Shown here: piece after piece, positions 1 through 8,213 of the stretch
Layout of the letters: each line of letters begins with the position of its first letter
How positions within the stretch are numbered: the first letter of the stretch is position 1
Origin: DAITMV01 sp046318595
GTDB lineage: Bacteria > Pseudomonadota > Gammaproteobacteria > Burkholderiales > Burkholderiaceae_B
Direction of reading: 5' to 3'
Length of the DNA stretch: 64,000 nt
Assembly (NCBI GenBank): GCA_046318595.1
Contig: JBKCTV010000024.1
Span: 1-64,000 of the forward strand
Made by a program: the position numbers and the translations under genes
The notes under the pieces: model-generated
What the model was told of the DNA's origin: nothing
Database searches by the model: none
What the model saw: the letters and a program-made list of their open reading frames with translations, nothing else

Positions 1-111
1 TGTATGCGAATGCAATTGCTTCAGGTATTTTCGTCGAACAACATCTACGGCCTGCTGGCCACCTTGTTGTTTAGCTCCAATTTCTGAGAGTACCTTCCCC
101 CACGCCGGCAT
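1..111 (-). CDS. SDH-family Clp-fold serine proteinase, N-terminal fragment (cut by window edge)
   Basis: Only the first 37 codons lie in the window; the gene runs off the left edge. The protein begins MPAWGKVLSEIGAKQQG and continues with DVVRRKYLKQLHSHT. I recognise this as the N-terminal signature of the SDH (serine dehydrogenase-type) family of Clp-fold serine proteinases, soluble proteins of about 280-320 residues related to SppA/ClpP. The catalytic residues lie outside the window, so activity cannot be judged. The ATG lies only 4 bp after the stop of the 73-residue gene upstream, so the two genes are probably co-transcribed. Identification rests on memory of the N-terminal motif. Confidence 0.7.
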   Translation of the reverse strand, partial: MPAWGKVLSEIGAKQQGGQQAVDVVRRKYLKQLHSHT

Positions 112-115
112 GCTA

Positions 116-337
116 TTAAATCGACGTGTGAGATTGAATGGTCAGTCGAACGTTGGGATCGACCAGAGAGAAGCGCTCAAAAAAATGCGACTTATCTAAT
201 GGCTCTGCAACTGAAGACTTAAAGAACTGATCGTAAGTTGCCACCATCTCCTCCGGGGAAATGGTGGAATTTTGTTCCAGAGCACGAAATGCTGCGAGCA
301 ATATGTTTTCGCCAGTCGGTGACATTAGGGTACTCAT
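116..337 (-). CDS. Small hypothetical protein (73 aa)
   Basis: I do not recognise this protein. The start is set by a strong Shine-Dalgarno sequence, GAGGAG, four bases before the ATG; a longer reading frame upstream has no such site. The product (MSTLMSPTGENILLAAFRAL...) is acidic, has no signal peptide or membrane segment, and looks helical in its first half, with a PEEMVATYDQFF segment in the middle. It ends 4 bp before the Clp-fold serine proteinase gene, which points to an operon and possibly a shared role. It lies downstream of the ssrA terminator on the same strand. Confidence 0.6.
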   Translation of the reverse strand: MSTLMSPTGENILLAAFRALEQNSTISPEEMVATYDQFFKSSVAEPLDKSHFFERFSLVDPNVRLTIQSHTSI

Positions 338-691
338 TGGCTCCTCGCAAAATTTTGGATCAGCGCAGGTCTTACAGCGTAACACAAAAATAGTGATGAT
401 CTGCATGCTTTAGATGCGATTTCCGCACAAACAGGAACGATCGAAGTTCCGTTCGCCTACCAAATGTGTCTGCGAACCACTCGATTCGTCCACTCGTAAG
501 TCGTTGATTCTGTTGACCTCGAACCCAGGGTCTTGTGGACTTCGGGGAGTTACCGTACGCAAGACGCGCAGAGAGAAATGGCCGGTAGAGAGAGAACAGG
601 GCGCAGAACAGGCCAGGAAGTGCTCTGGGCGAGGTCCACATCTTTCCGCATGAACCCGCAACCACACGGGGCAACACGCGCGATCGCCCAA
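338..691. other. Intergenic stretch with no supported gene
   Basis: Several short frames cross this stretch on both strands, but none has a credible start, a ribosome binding site or a familiar protein. I looked for an integrase or attachment site, because genomic islands often sit beside ssrA, and saw neither. The minus-strand promoter for the small two-gene operon at 1-337 presumably lies here, but I cannot place it. Confidence 0.4.
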
Positions 692-722
692 GAAAAAACC
701 CCAACTCAGACGAGTTGGGGTT
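692..722 (-). terminator. Rho-independent terminator of ssrA
   Basis: A near-perfect 11-bp stem (699-707 CCCCAACTC paired with 712-720, extended by AA/TT) closes a 4-base loop. Read on the minus strand it is followed by a run of six T. It lies directly after the tmRNA CCA end. Confidence 0.9.
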
Positions 723-729
723 CTTGTAT

Positions 730-1136
730 TGGTGGACCCGGCGGGAATTGAACCCGCGTCCGCAAATCCTCTACTGCCAGTTCTACATGCGTAGTCGTCT
801 CATTTGAGTTTTAACGGCACTGACGCGAAGCGACGCGCTTCATGCACCGCGAGTTGCTGATTTTAGGCCTTTGCGACGCAACCGCACAAAAGACGATCCG
901 GTGTATATGACCCCGCTGCCGCTTACGCGGCCCTGCCCATCGGCAAACAGGTGCGGGGGTGCCTTACCTAATAGTTAAATTAGGCGGCAGCAACGGCGAA
1001 TGCGAATTCGTCGTTGGCTGCGGCTACAAACGTATTGTCGTTTGCGATTACTAGTTTTCCAGTTGATTTACGAGGGGACTGGTCCTCGGCATGCCCTGAA
1101 CAGCTTCGCAATCCACGTCGAAACCAGGTCGGGCCC
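730..1136 (-). ncRNA. ssrA: Transfer-messenger RNA (tmRNA)
   Basis: tmRNA rescues stalled ribosomes and tags the unfinished protein for proteolysis. The 5' end GGGCCCGACCTGGTTTCGAC and the 3' end (T-arm GGTTCAATTCCCG, then CGGGTCCACCA) form the alanyl acceptor stem with one G-U pair: 5' GGGCCCG against 3' CGGGTCC. The molecule is about 407 nt with an encoded CCA. After the usual TAG-C-C context the tag frame starts at GCA and reads AANDEFAFAVAAA, then TAA (bases about 982-1023). The tag starts with the typical AANDE, but at 13 encoded residues and with an AVAAA end it is longer than the roughly ten-residue tags I know from related bacteria. Confidence 0.95.
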
Positions 1137-1207
1137 GGTTCTGGTGAACATCGTTACTGAGCGATGACCCGTCCATTCTACGCTGGCCGCGCGCTAAAAC
1201 CAAGCAC

Positions 1208-1253
1208 AACATTTTTGTAAGAGAATGTTAAATCAGTTGGCCTGTGCTATATT
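1208..1253 (+). promoter_or_regulatory. Candidate promoter with overlapping inverted repeat for the zinc-receptor region
   Basis: An extended -10 element (TG-C-TATATT, 1245-1253) lies 70 bp before the small exported-protein gene. The inverted repeat AACATT (1208-1213) / AATGTT (1224-1229) covers the place where the -35 contacts would fall, as expected for a repressor operator. The half-sites do not match the usual Zur or Fur orientation, so the regulator is unknown. Confidence 0.35.
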
Positions 1254-1325
1254 CTCGGGCTATTCGGACGTACCACGCACTCAACCCCTCAACCGTCGTT
1301 TGCAAATAATCAAGGAATCCAAGGT

Positions 1326-1712
1326 TTGCTACATCGCTTGCGTATGCCGTCACGTTGCTTGATCGCGATATTGCTGATCACTTTGGTGTGGGCGCAGGCG
1401 TTCGGCTTATGGCATCGGCAGGTGCATGCAAATACACTCGAACAAACTGCTGGGCTGCGTGCATCAAGGTTGATTGCCGGCCCGGCGAACGTCGGCGTTA
1501 TTGCTGAAAATCCCAATACGCTGCTAGACCACGATGGCACGCTGTGTAATTTGCTGGACCATCACCTACTGGACAGCTCGCCACCCGTTACTTTCGATGC
1601 AAGACCATTATCTCCACCGCTGCCGCAACAGCTTGCACTGACTCCTGTTTTCTCTCCAAAAACCGATCCTACGCTGGCCTTCCTGGCTCGCGGTCCACCT
1701 ATTTTCGCCTGA
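1326..1712 (+). CDS. Small exported protein upstream of a ZnuD-like receptor (DUF2946-like)
   Basis: A 128-residue protein with a hydrophobic N-terminal segment (CLIAILLITLVWAQAFG), probably a signal peptide or anchor, followed by His-bearing stretches (LWHRQVHA, LLDHDGTLCNLLDHHLL). Small proteins of this general plan (HR.VHA, then a D/H-rich cluster with one Cys) often stand before TonB-dependent metal receptors and are filed as DUF2946-like. The fit here is by eye only. The TTG at 1326 has AAGGAA eight bases upstream; an ATG at 1344 is the alternative. It lies 90 bp before the receptor gene and probably shares its transcript. A role in metal handling is inference from the neighbour. Confidence 0.55.
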   Translation: MLHRLRMPSRCLIAILLITLVWAQAFGLWHRQVHANTLEQTAGLRASRLIAGPANVGVIAENPNTLLDHDGTLCNLLDHHLLDSSPPVTFDARPLSPPLPQQLALTPVFSPKTDPTLAFLARGPPIFA

Positions 1713-1802
1713 TTTCCTCGTTTGCCAAAGCCACCGAACGGTTTCGATCCGTCCGGCGTCATTCATTTTTTTGGAAAAGACTCGACTCGAGTCGGATAAA
1801 TC

Positions 1803-3953
1803 ATGCGAAATTCATTACCCTCGACCTTACCGGTCACCCTGATTGTTTCTACGATTGCCGCACATGTGGCTGCACCCGTGCACGCCCAAACCAAAAATGT
1901 GGACACCGTTCCTGAATTAGCACAAGTCATCGTCACCAGTAGCCCGCTTGGCGGCACGGAAAGCGACCAAATCACGGCTGCGACAGTGCTGCGCGGACCT
2001 GCACTGGAAGCCAAACGCCAGAATACGCTGGGCGAAACCTTGGCCAATGAACCCGGCGTTAGCGCAACCGGCTTCGGCCCGAACGCCAGTCGGCCAGTCA
2101 TTCGAGGGCTGGACGGCGATCGTATCCGCGTGCTCAGCAACGGCAACGGTGTTTTCGACGCATCGGCCACGAGTGTCGACCACGCTGTCGGGCTCAACCC
2201 ATTGTTTGCCGACCGAATCGAAATATTGCGCGGCTCAGCTGCTCTGCGGTTTGGCGGTACGGCCATTGGTGGCGTAGTCAATGTGCTCGACAGCCGCATA
2301 CCCGATGAGGCGCCAAATGGCTTGTCCGGGCAGGCGATCGGTTCGGTGCGGGGCCGTTCGCGCGAAGACACGATCGGTGCCCAGTTGAATGCGGCTACGA
2401 GTCGCCTCGCCATTACGGCCGATGGGTTCAGAATTTCCACCGGCGACGTCAAGATTCCCGGCCTGGCACGTTCCGCTGCCGAACGCAACAGCGCCACGCC
2501 GCGTTACGAACTGGCGCCTGGTAGCGACGAACCGTCGCGTCGTTTGATGAACAGTGGCGGCGTTTCGGAGGGCGGCAGCCTGGGCGTGGCTGCGCGTGGC
2601 AATTGGGGTTCGTTGGGAATCAGTCAGCAATCGCTAAACAGCAACTACGGCCTTGGTTTGTTCGCCGAACCCGATACGCGGATCGGACTTGAGCAGCAGC
2701 GCACCGAACTGAAGAGCCGGCTCAATATGTCGGGTTTTTTCGAATCCTTGCGACTCAATGCCATGACCAGCCGTTATCGGCATACCGAGTACGATGTCGC
2801 CACGCCTGACACCACGTTTCGCAACAATGGTTCGGAAGCCCGTCTCGAGGCAGCGCATCGTCGCTGGAATAATTTGCAAGGGCTGATCGGCGTGCAAGTC
2901 AGTGGATTTCGCTTCAGTGCGGTCGATGCTGACAATTCGAATTCGTTCCTGCCAAACACAAAAACGAACGCCACGGCGATCTATCTAACCGAAGGGTTGA
3001 AGACTGCTTTCGCCGAATTTAACGCCGGACTGCGTCATGAAAAGAATAGCATTTCCAGCGATGACAGCGTACAAACCTTGGGCTGCTCGGGCGCCAGCAA
3101 GCGCGATTATAGTTTAAACAGTGGCACCCTGGGCACTCGGGTACCGCTGAGTTTTGCGCCGGGCCATGCGCTCACGGCGCAGGTTGCGCACAGCGAAAGG
3201 GCGCCTACTTATCAGGAGTTGTATGCGTGCGGTGAACATGCGGCGACGCTGGCCAACGAATATGGCAGTGGCCGGCTCAACAAAGAACGGTCCAACAGCG
3301 TCGAGTTGGGCTGGCAGTTTTTGAGTAAAACCGACACCGTAAAGTTGAATGCCTACCGTCAACAATTCAGCAGTTTCATTACGGCGACCATCGATCCCGG
3401 CTCGCTGGGCAATGGGTCGCTAGACGCAACCGGCCGCGGCAATCGCGGCGCGGACGGCAACGGCAATTTTTTTCCGGATTATCTGTACGGCAATAGCCGC
3501 GCACGGCTGACCGGTTTCGAAGCACAATGGCGGCATACCTTTGCGGCGGGCAGCTTTGGTTTGGGCAACGCATATCGGCCGGGTGTTGAGTTGCGTGCCG
3601 ATAAGGTCGTCGCCGACAACCTGGATACGGGCATGCCGCTGCCGCGCATCTCGCCGATGCGCTTGGGGATTTCCGGCTTGCTGACTTATCCAAACGGCAA
3701 TGCCCGGCTGGACATCAACCACAACGCGCGGCAAAGCCGTGTCGCGCCCGACGAGTTGCCGACCGATGCCTACACATTCGTTAACGCCTACGCTTCTTAC
3801 CGCTTGCTGGCCACTGCGGCCGCTAATGTCGAACTGTTTGGCCGGGTGCATAACCTGTTGAACCAGGAAGGGCGCAATGCCGTGTCATTTTTGAAGGACG
3901 TCGTGCCCTTGCCGGGGCGCACCGTCACGGTCGGCTTGAAAGCGCTGTTCTAA
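1803..3953 (+). CDS. znuD: TonB-dependent outer-membrane receptor, ZnuD-like
   Basis: A 716-residue outer-membrane receptor. Residues 1-28 form a signal peptide ending in AHVAAPVHAQ. A TonB-box/plug start follows (ELAQVIVTSSPLGG), then the plug domain (NEPGVSATGFGPNASRPVIRGLDGDRIRVL) and a 22-strand barrel ending in ...TVGLKALF with a C-terminal Phe. The segment HSERAPTYQELYACGEHAATLANEYG with KERSNSVELGW is the pattern I associate with ZnuD-type zinc receptors (ERAP..QELY..G.H.AT). A CGxH and an LGCSG loop carry the only obvious Cys residues and could form a disulfide. TonB-driven uptake of zinc across the outer membrane is the likely role; another metal or haem cannot be excluded. The His-rich protein downstream fits a metal theme. 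Confidence 0.8.
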   Translation: MRNSLPSTLPVTLIVSTIAAHVAAPVHAQTKNVDTVPELAQVIVTSSPLGGTESDQITAATVLRGPALEAKRQNTLGETLANEPGVSATGFGPNASRPVIRGLDGDRIRVLSNGNGVFDASATSVDHAVGLNPLFADRIEILRGSAALRFGGTAIGGVVNVLDSRIPDEAPNGLSGQAIGSVRGRSREDTIGAQLNAATSRLAITADGFRISTGDVKIPGLARSAAERNSATPRYELAPGSDEPSRRLMNSGGVSEGGSLGVAARGNWGSLGISQQSLNSNYGLGLFAEPDTRIGLEQQRTELKSRLNMSGFFESLRLNAMTSRYRHTEYDVATPDTTFRNNGSEARLEAAHRRWNNLQGLIGVQVSGFRFSAVDADNSNSFLPNTKTNATAIYLTEGLKTAFAEFNAGLRHEKNSISSDDSVQTLGCSGASKRDYSLNSGTLGTRVPLSFAPGHALTAQVAHSERAPTYQELYACGEHAATLANEYGSGRLNKERSNSVELGWQFLSKTDTVKLNAYRQQFSSFITATIDPGSLGNGSLDATGRGNRGADGNGNFFPDYLYGNSRARLTGFEAQWRHTFAAGSFGLGNAYRPGVELRADKVVADNLDTGMPLPRISPMRLGISGLLTYPNGNARLDINHNARQSRVAPDELPTDAYTFVNAYASYRLLATAAANVELFGRVHNLLNQEGRNAVSFLKDVVPLPGRTVTVGLKALF

Positions 3954-4062
3954 GCGAACTCTCAGGGCCCCCTATCCGTAGCTCAGCAAGCCGCAGTCCT
4001 TCTGTCTAGGAGAAGATTGCGGCTGAGTTGCTGTATTCAAACATTAAACCATCAGGTTCATC

Positions 4063-6654
4063 ATGCCATTACAGAATGTCAGTTTAAAATTGGCCGGAGA
4101 GCGTCTATCCACCGAGGATTTGACCCAAACCGATCACAAACCGCCCAAGAGCAATGCCGCTTTTTCTCATGTTTTATTAGACACCGTAGAGACCCTGGCT
4201 CAGTCAAACCAGGCAACGGAAATGGCTAGGTTTTATGAATTGTCGCCAGAAGACCAGCTGTTGAGCCAACAACTTGGTTCAAGCGAAAATTTGAATCAAC
4301 CTTGGTCGGCAATTTACGGCAACGTCCGAGATCAGATCAAGGCACGCCATGGATATTTTAATTATCAAAAACAAGAGTTAACGCATTTTTCAAAAAAAAT
4401 GTCCCCTGAAGAATCTTCAGGCAAAATACGTTATGCAGAAGAAAAAAAGAATTTTCTTGCGCCGTCACTGCTGGTCGCCGCGCACACTGAGCCTGCTTGT
4501 AACCATGATTGTCATGCGCATGGCGGGGAGGGTGACGGTTCTGAAGCGCCACATGCACATGCACATGCGCACGATCACGCTGGCGGTGTCATTGCCGTCG
4601 ATCTGGATGAAGCTGCTCACGCGTTGTATGCTGTGTCGCGGTATGTGACCGATGTGATTCAAAACGGCCCATCGTCTTTGCCGCAAGCCGTTCGGGATGA
4701 TGCGCAAGCGCTTGGTGAGAACCCGTTGCACGCCTTTCGAAACGAAATGCTGCCGCATGGTGTGGCCGATTTCGTGGCGGCGGTGACTGCTTCGCTGGGC
4801 GTGCTGCCGTTAGCTGGGTTGGCGATATCGGCCGGTGTGCACGAAATTCAACACGCCGCCGCTGCATTGAAAAAATTGGGAAAAACTGAGGCGCAGTTGC
4901 GGGAAAAACAGATCATTCTAGAACGGCTTGGAAACACTCTGCTGACTAGTGGGTACGCTAAAGAATTACGGGCGCAGGCGCGCAAAGACTTATCTTTCGC
5001 CAAGAAACTGGCACGATCTGATTTTGGTATTGGGCTAAGTTCGGCGCTGTCCGGTACGGCCATCGCGGCTAAATCGATTATCGATCTGGTTGTCAACGCT
5101 GCCGCAGTCGCGCTCACCAAAAAGTTTATTGTCACAGACATGGTCAATCAATATGCTGGCATCGGGTTGGCCGCCACGATATCCGGCGCAGCCGGCACCT
5201 TGGTGTTTGGTCCGTTGGCAGGGGTGTTCGCGGCTAGTTTAGGTGTTTTCTTCGTCAGAAAGTCAACCGCTAAGCTAAGTCAGCTTCGGCAGGATTTTAA
5301 ATCGACTCAGGCCGACTTGCGGTGGTTGCTGGGCCCCACTGAACAAAACGACCCCGTCGCTAAGGCTTATAAGGCTTTTATCGAGAAGCAAGGGAAAAAA
5401 CGGATAAGTTTTTTCAAACGGTTTTCGCGCTGGAACAAGGTATTCATGACAGGGAGTGGACTTTACGCCGCCAGCGCCACCACGAAAATGGTCGTCGCAT
5501 CGGTGGCGCTGGCAGGAATCGGCGCTTTGTCGATTACTCCGGTGGGCTGGGCGTTGTTGGGGGTTGGCATCGTTGGCGCAGTGGTCATGGGCGTCGGTTC
5601 CCTGATGTTTTTCAAGGGGCATCCAATACAGGGGCGATATTCCGGCCATACGGCAGCAGATCACAGCAGCATTGACCGGGAATTTCTCGCGTCGCTGGAT
5701 CGTTTGCCGATGAGCGTAGAAAAAACGCCTCAAGCTGCGTTTGATGCGGCCACGGTCGGATTCAACTTGCGGGCGCAGTGTTTGCAATGGCTTGACACGC
5801 GTAAAAAAGCTTTGGAGGTATTTATCAAAAAAGCCGCTGTCGCGAACGATAAATTGCCTCCCGTATTTGCCAACAAAGCCGCTGTCGCGAAGGGTAAACG
5901 GCCTCCCCGGCATCCCCAGGTTCATGTCTGGCATAAGCTGTTCTGTCTGGCTCGCGTCGGTTACCGTTATAGCGTCGTGCTGGCGGCGACCTTCAGTCAC
6001 AAGCAGGCCGTCGAGCGTAGTCGGTCCGAGCGCATGAGCAGTCGGCGTGATCTGGGCAGTCGCCATATTGAAGCGTGGATCGAGACCGAGGAGGGCTTAA
6101 CGGCCTTGCTGGAGCTTGCGGAAAAAGATTTGAATGCTAAAGCCGTCTATCTTGAAAAGAAGTTGCAGGTTCGATTGAAAGTTTTTGCTGAATCATCAGT
6201 CGTTGTGTCTGGGGCAAGTGTTTCCGATTTATCCTATCAAGCTTATCGGCAATTAATGAGCGAGCAGGATGAAGGTGTCGAGCGCGATCAGGCAAACTAC
6301 GAAAAATGCCGAACGTTGTTGAAGAAAGTGGAAGTCTTCAAATCGAGCCTTGCTGCTTCGAGCCCCGCCAACTCATCCACAGCGGCGAACAGTTTGAACG
6401 CCCGGCAACAATTATTGCGCGGAATAGGAGAGTATTTTGGAATGTCGGTGCAGGTGTCGCCAGACGTTTCTCCCAGTCGCTTGTTATCAAAACTTCTTGC
6501 GAAGGATTTATACAAAGACATAAAAAATTGCCGGGGTATTTTATTCGAAGCGCAACTGCAGACTTCGAGGGTCAGGCAGAACGTTGCGATTCCAACAGAT
6601 GACGTGCTGCCACCAGACGCTTCGCATGACCATGGTCATCATCACCATCACTAA
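4063..6654 (+). CDS. Large His-rich multi-pass protein of unknown function (863 aa), possible secreted effector
   Basis: I do not recognise a family. The first ~140 residues are polar and lack a Sec signal. Residues 144-176 form a His/Cys-rich block (CNHDCHAHGG, then HAHAHAHDHAGG), and the protein ends in SHDHGHHHHH, so two zinc-type clusters bracket it. Between them are four Ala/Gly-rich hydrophobic regions, about residues 230-265, 325-350, 365-395 and 465-525, the last long enough for two helices. Long Lys/Gln-rich helical segments follow. A 15-residue tandem near-repeat (KKAAVANDKLPP / NKAAVAKGKRPP) lies near residue 590. The gene starts 109 bp after the ZnuD-like receptor and is less G+C-rich than its neighbours. 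A membrane-inserting effector or a zinc-storing membrane protein both fit; neither is shown. Confidence 0.6.
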   Translation: MPLQNVSLKLAGERLSTEDLTQTDHKPPKSNAAFSHVLLDTVETLAQSNQATEMARFYELSPEDQLLSQQLGSSENLNQPWSAIYGNVRDQIKARHGYFNYQKQELTHFSKKMSPEESSGKIRYAEEKKNFLAPSLLVAAHTEPACNHDCHAHGGEGDGSEAPHAHAHAHDHAGGVIAVDLDEAAHALYAVSRYVTDVIQNGPSSLPQAVRDDAQALGENPLHAFRNEMLPHGVADFVAAVTASLGVLPLAGLAISAGVHEIQHAAAALKKLGKTEAQLREKQIILERLGNTLLTSGYAKELRAQARKDLSFAKKLARSDFGIGLSSALSGTAIAAKSIIDLVVNAAAVALTKKFIVTDMVNQYAGIGLAATISGAAGTLVFGPLAGVFAASLGVFFVRKSTAKLSQLRQDFKSTQADLRWLLGPTEQNDPVAKAYKAFIEKQGKKRISFFKRFSRWNKVFMTGSGLYAASATTKMVVASVALAGIGALSITPVGWALLGVGIVGAVVMGVGSLMFFKGHPIQGRYSGHTAADHSSIDREFLASLDRLPMSVEKTPQAAFDAATVGFNLRAQCLQWLDTRKKALEVFIKKAAVANDKLPPVFANKAAVAKGKRPPRHPQVHVWHKLFCLARVGYRYSVVLAATFSHKQAVERSRSERMSSRRDLGSRHIEAWIETEEGLTALLELAEKDLNAKAVYLEKKLQVRLKVFAESSVVVSGASVSDLSYQAYRQLMSEQDEGVERDQANYEKCRTLLKKVEVFKSSLAASSPANSSTAANSLNARQQLLRGIGEYFGMSVQVSPDVSPSRLLSKLLAKDLYKDIKNCRGILFEAQLQTSRVRQNVAIPTDDVLPPDASHDHGHHHHH
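5830..5907 (+). repeat. Tandem 45-bp near-repeat inside the His-rich gene
   Basis: The unit AAAGCCGCTGTCGCGAA at 5830 recurs at 5875, with matching continuation through CCTCCC. The period of 45 bp keeps the frame and duplicates a short Lys/Ala/Pro segment, so it looks like a recent in-frame duplication. Confidence 0.7.
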
Positions 6655-6721
6655 CAAATGGCATTCGGGTCGTAGCTGTTGAATCGGCTGCGGCTGCTGA
6701 TGGTTCGGTCGTGGATCAACT

Positions 6722-7408
6722 TTAATAATCCTGCAAAGCTTGCTCGATGGCCACTTGCAGATCCTCAACCCCATCGACCACGCAATCCGCTTCCCATTCC
6801 TCGATGGGCTTGGCCGAGCCGCAGTAGCCGTAGCGGGTGGCGACCGTGACCATGCCGGCCTCGCGTCCCGCGATGATATCGCGCTCGTCGTCACCCGCGA
6901 ACCAGCAGTCGGCCGGATCGAGCTGCAGTCGGCGCGCGGCTTCCAGACAAGGTGCAGGATGGGGTTTGGGGTGCGGCGTCGTGTCGCCACCGATCAGTAC
7001 GCTGCAGGGCTCGAACAGTCCGAGCGCTTTCATCAACGGTACGGCGAAGCGTTCATGCTTGTTGGTCACGACACCCCAGCGAATGTCGTTAAGCTTCAAC
7101 CAAGGCAGTAGACGGTCGAAGCCTACGAACAGCGTCGTTTGTTCGGCCAGGCGCTGTTCGTAACGTGTCAGAAACTCTTCCCGCAGCGTTTCAAAATCAT
7201 CATGGCCCGGGCCAATACCAAAACCTTTCCAAACCATCCCTCGGGCGCCGGACGAGGCGTGTGCTCGCAGGTCGTCCAGGGTGTGCAGCGCTAGGCCGCG
7301 CACCTGTTGCATCGCTTGCAACGCGCCTGCCAGGTCGGGCGCGGAATCGACGAGCGTCCCGTCGAGATCGAACAGTATGGCTTTGGGCTTGCGCAGTTGA
7401 ACAGTCAT
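6722..7408 (-). CDS. gph: Phosphoglycolate phosphatase
   Basis: A 228-residue haloacid-dehalogenase (HAD) family phosphatase that hydrolyses 2-phosphoglycolate, a by-product of DNA repair and oxygenation reactions. Motif I is AILFDLDGTLVDS near the N-terminus, motif II lies in GVVTNKH, the Lys of motif III is in PHPKPHPAP, and motif IV is FAGDDERDIIAGREAGM. The start used here (MTVQLRKPKAILFD) overlaps the ubiG stop by the usual ATGA. A longer frame reaches further upstream but runs inside ubiG. The ubiG-gph pairing is common in betaproteobacteria. Length and motifs are normal. Confidence 0.92.
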   Translation of the reverse strand: MTVQLRKPKAILFDLDGTLVDSAPDLAGALQAMQQVRGLALHTLDDLRAHASSGARGMVWKGFGIGPGHDDFETLREEFLTRYEQRLAEQTTLFVGFDRLLPWLKLNDIRWGVVTNKHERFAVPLMKALGLFEPCSVLIGGDTTPHPKPHPAPCLEAARRLQLDPADCWFAGDDERDIIAGREAGMVTVATRYGYCGSAKPIEEWEADCVVDGVEDLQVAIEQALQDY

Positions 7409-8130
7409 TGGGCACCTCTCGGTTTGTGGCATGCGAGCATATAATTGACCGAAGTGTCGGGTGTCAGCCGGTACATTCGGGTCAGCGGGTTGTAGCTCAG
7501 GCCAGTCATCGTATCGACTTGCAAACCGGCCATGCGGCAATAGGCTGCCAGTTCTGCTGGACGAATGAATTTGTCGTAATGGTGCGTGCCTTTGGGTAAT
7601 AGTCCCAGTAAGTATTCGGCCCCGACGATGGCAGCCAGGAAGCTTTTCAGGTTGCGGTGGATGGTCGAGAAAAAAACCCAGCCGCCTGGTTTGCAGGCGG
7701 TGGCACAGGCCGCGACGATTGCGGACGGATCTGGCACATGCTCAAGCATTTCCATGCAGCTTACGATGTCGAAACGGGCGGGGTGCTCGGCAGCAATTTC
7801 TTCTGCGGCAATGCAGCGGTAGTCGATCGACAGGCCGCTTTCCAGGCTGTGCAGCTCAGCGACCTGCAAGGATTTTTTTGCGAGGTCGATGCCGGTAACC
7901 CGAGCGCCCAGCCGCGCCATGCCTTCGCTGAGTATCCCTCCGCCACAGCCGACGTCCAGGACTTGACGGTTTGAGAAAGCAACGAAGCGCTGCATCCATT
8001 CGAGCCGCAGCGGGTTGATTTCATGCAGGGGGCGGAACTCGCTGCCTGTGTCCCACCAGCGGTGCGCCAGTTGGCTGAACTTGTGGATTTCTGCAGGGTC
8101 GCTGTTAGGCTGGGCAGTTTTGATTGTCAT
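7405..8130 (-). CDS. ubiG: Ubiquinone biosynthesis O-methyltransferase
   Basis: A 241-residue SAM-dependent methyltransferase that performs both O-methylations of ubiquinone synthesis at the inner membrane. The N-terminal FSQLAHRWWDTGSEFRPLHEINPLRLEW is the family signature, and the SAM motif LDVGCGGGILSEGMARLG follows at about residue 60. EMLEHVPDP and FFSTIHRNLKSFL mark the later UbiG motifs. It overlaps gph by 4 bp and is separated from ompA by a terminator, so it is probably transcribed from its own promoter or by readthrough. Confidence 0.95.
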   Translation of the reverse strand: MTIKTAQPNSDPAEIHKFSQLAHRWWDTGSEFRPLHEINPLRLEWMQRFVAFSNRQVLDVGCGGGILSEGMARLGARVTGIDLAKKSLQVAELHSLESGLSIDYRCIAAEEIAAEHPARFDIVSCMEMLEHVPDPSAIVAACATACKPGGWVFFSTIHRNLKSFLAAIVGAEYLLGLLPKGTHHYDKFIRPAELAAYCRMAGLQVDTMTGLSYNPLTRMYRLTPDTSVNYMLACHKPRGAQ

Positions 8131-8155
8131 GTTCGAATTGTAAACGTAAAAAGCA

Positions 8156-8179
8156 AAAAGCCCCGAGAACGGGGCTTTT
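8156..8179 (-). terminator. Rho-independent terminator after ompA
   Basis: AAAAGCCCC at 8156-8164 pairs with GGGGCTTTT at 8171-8179 around a 6-base loop. On the minus strand the stem ends in a T-rich tract, directly below ompA and before ubiG. Confidence 0.85.
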
Positions 8180-8213
8180 CGAACAATACTGAGCGCCCGA
8201 AGGCAGCCAAGTT

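Noticed and set aside
372..704. Overlapping open frames on both strands next to ssrA, considered as an integrase remnant
   Set aside because: No integrase motifs, no repeat of the tmRNA 3' end as an attachment site, and no credible start; treated as non-coding.
3954..4062. Search for an Hrp-box-like promoter before the His-rich 863-residue gene
   Set aside because: The gap has no GGAAC; only a weak imperfect stem is seen. The effector idea for this gene therefore lacks promoter support.
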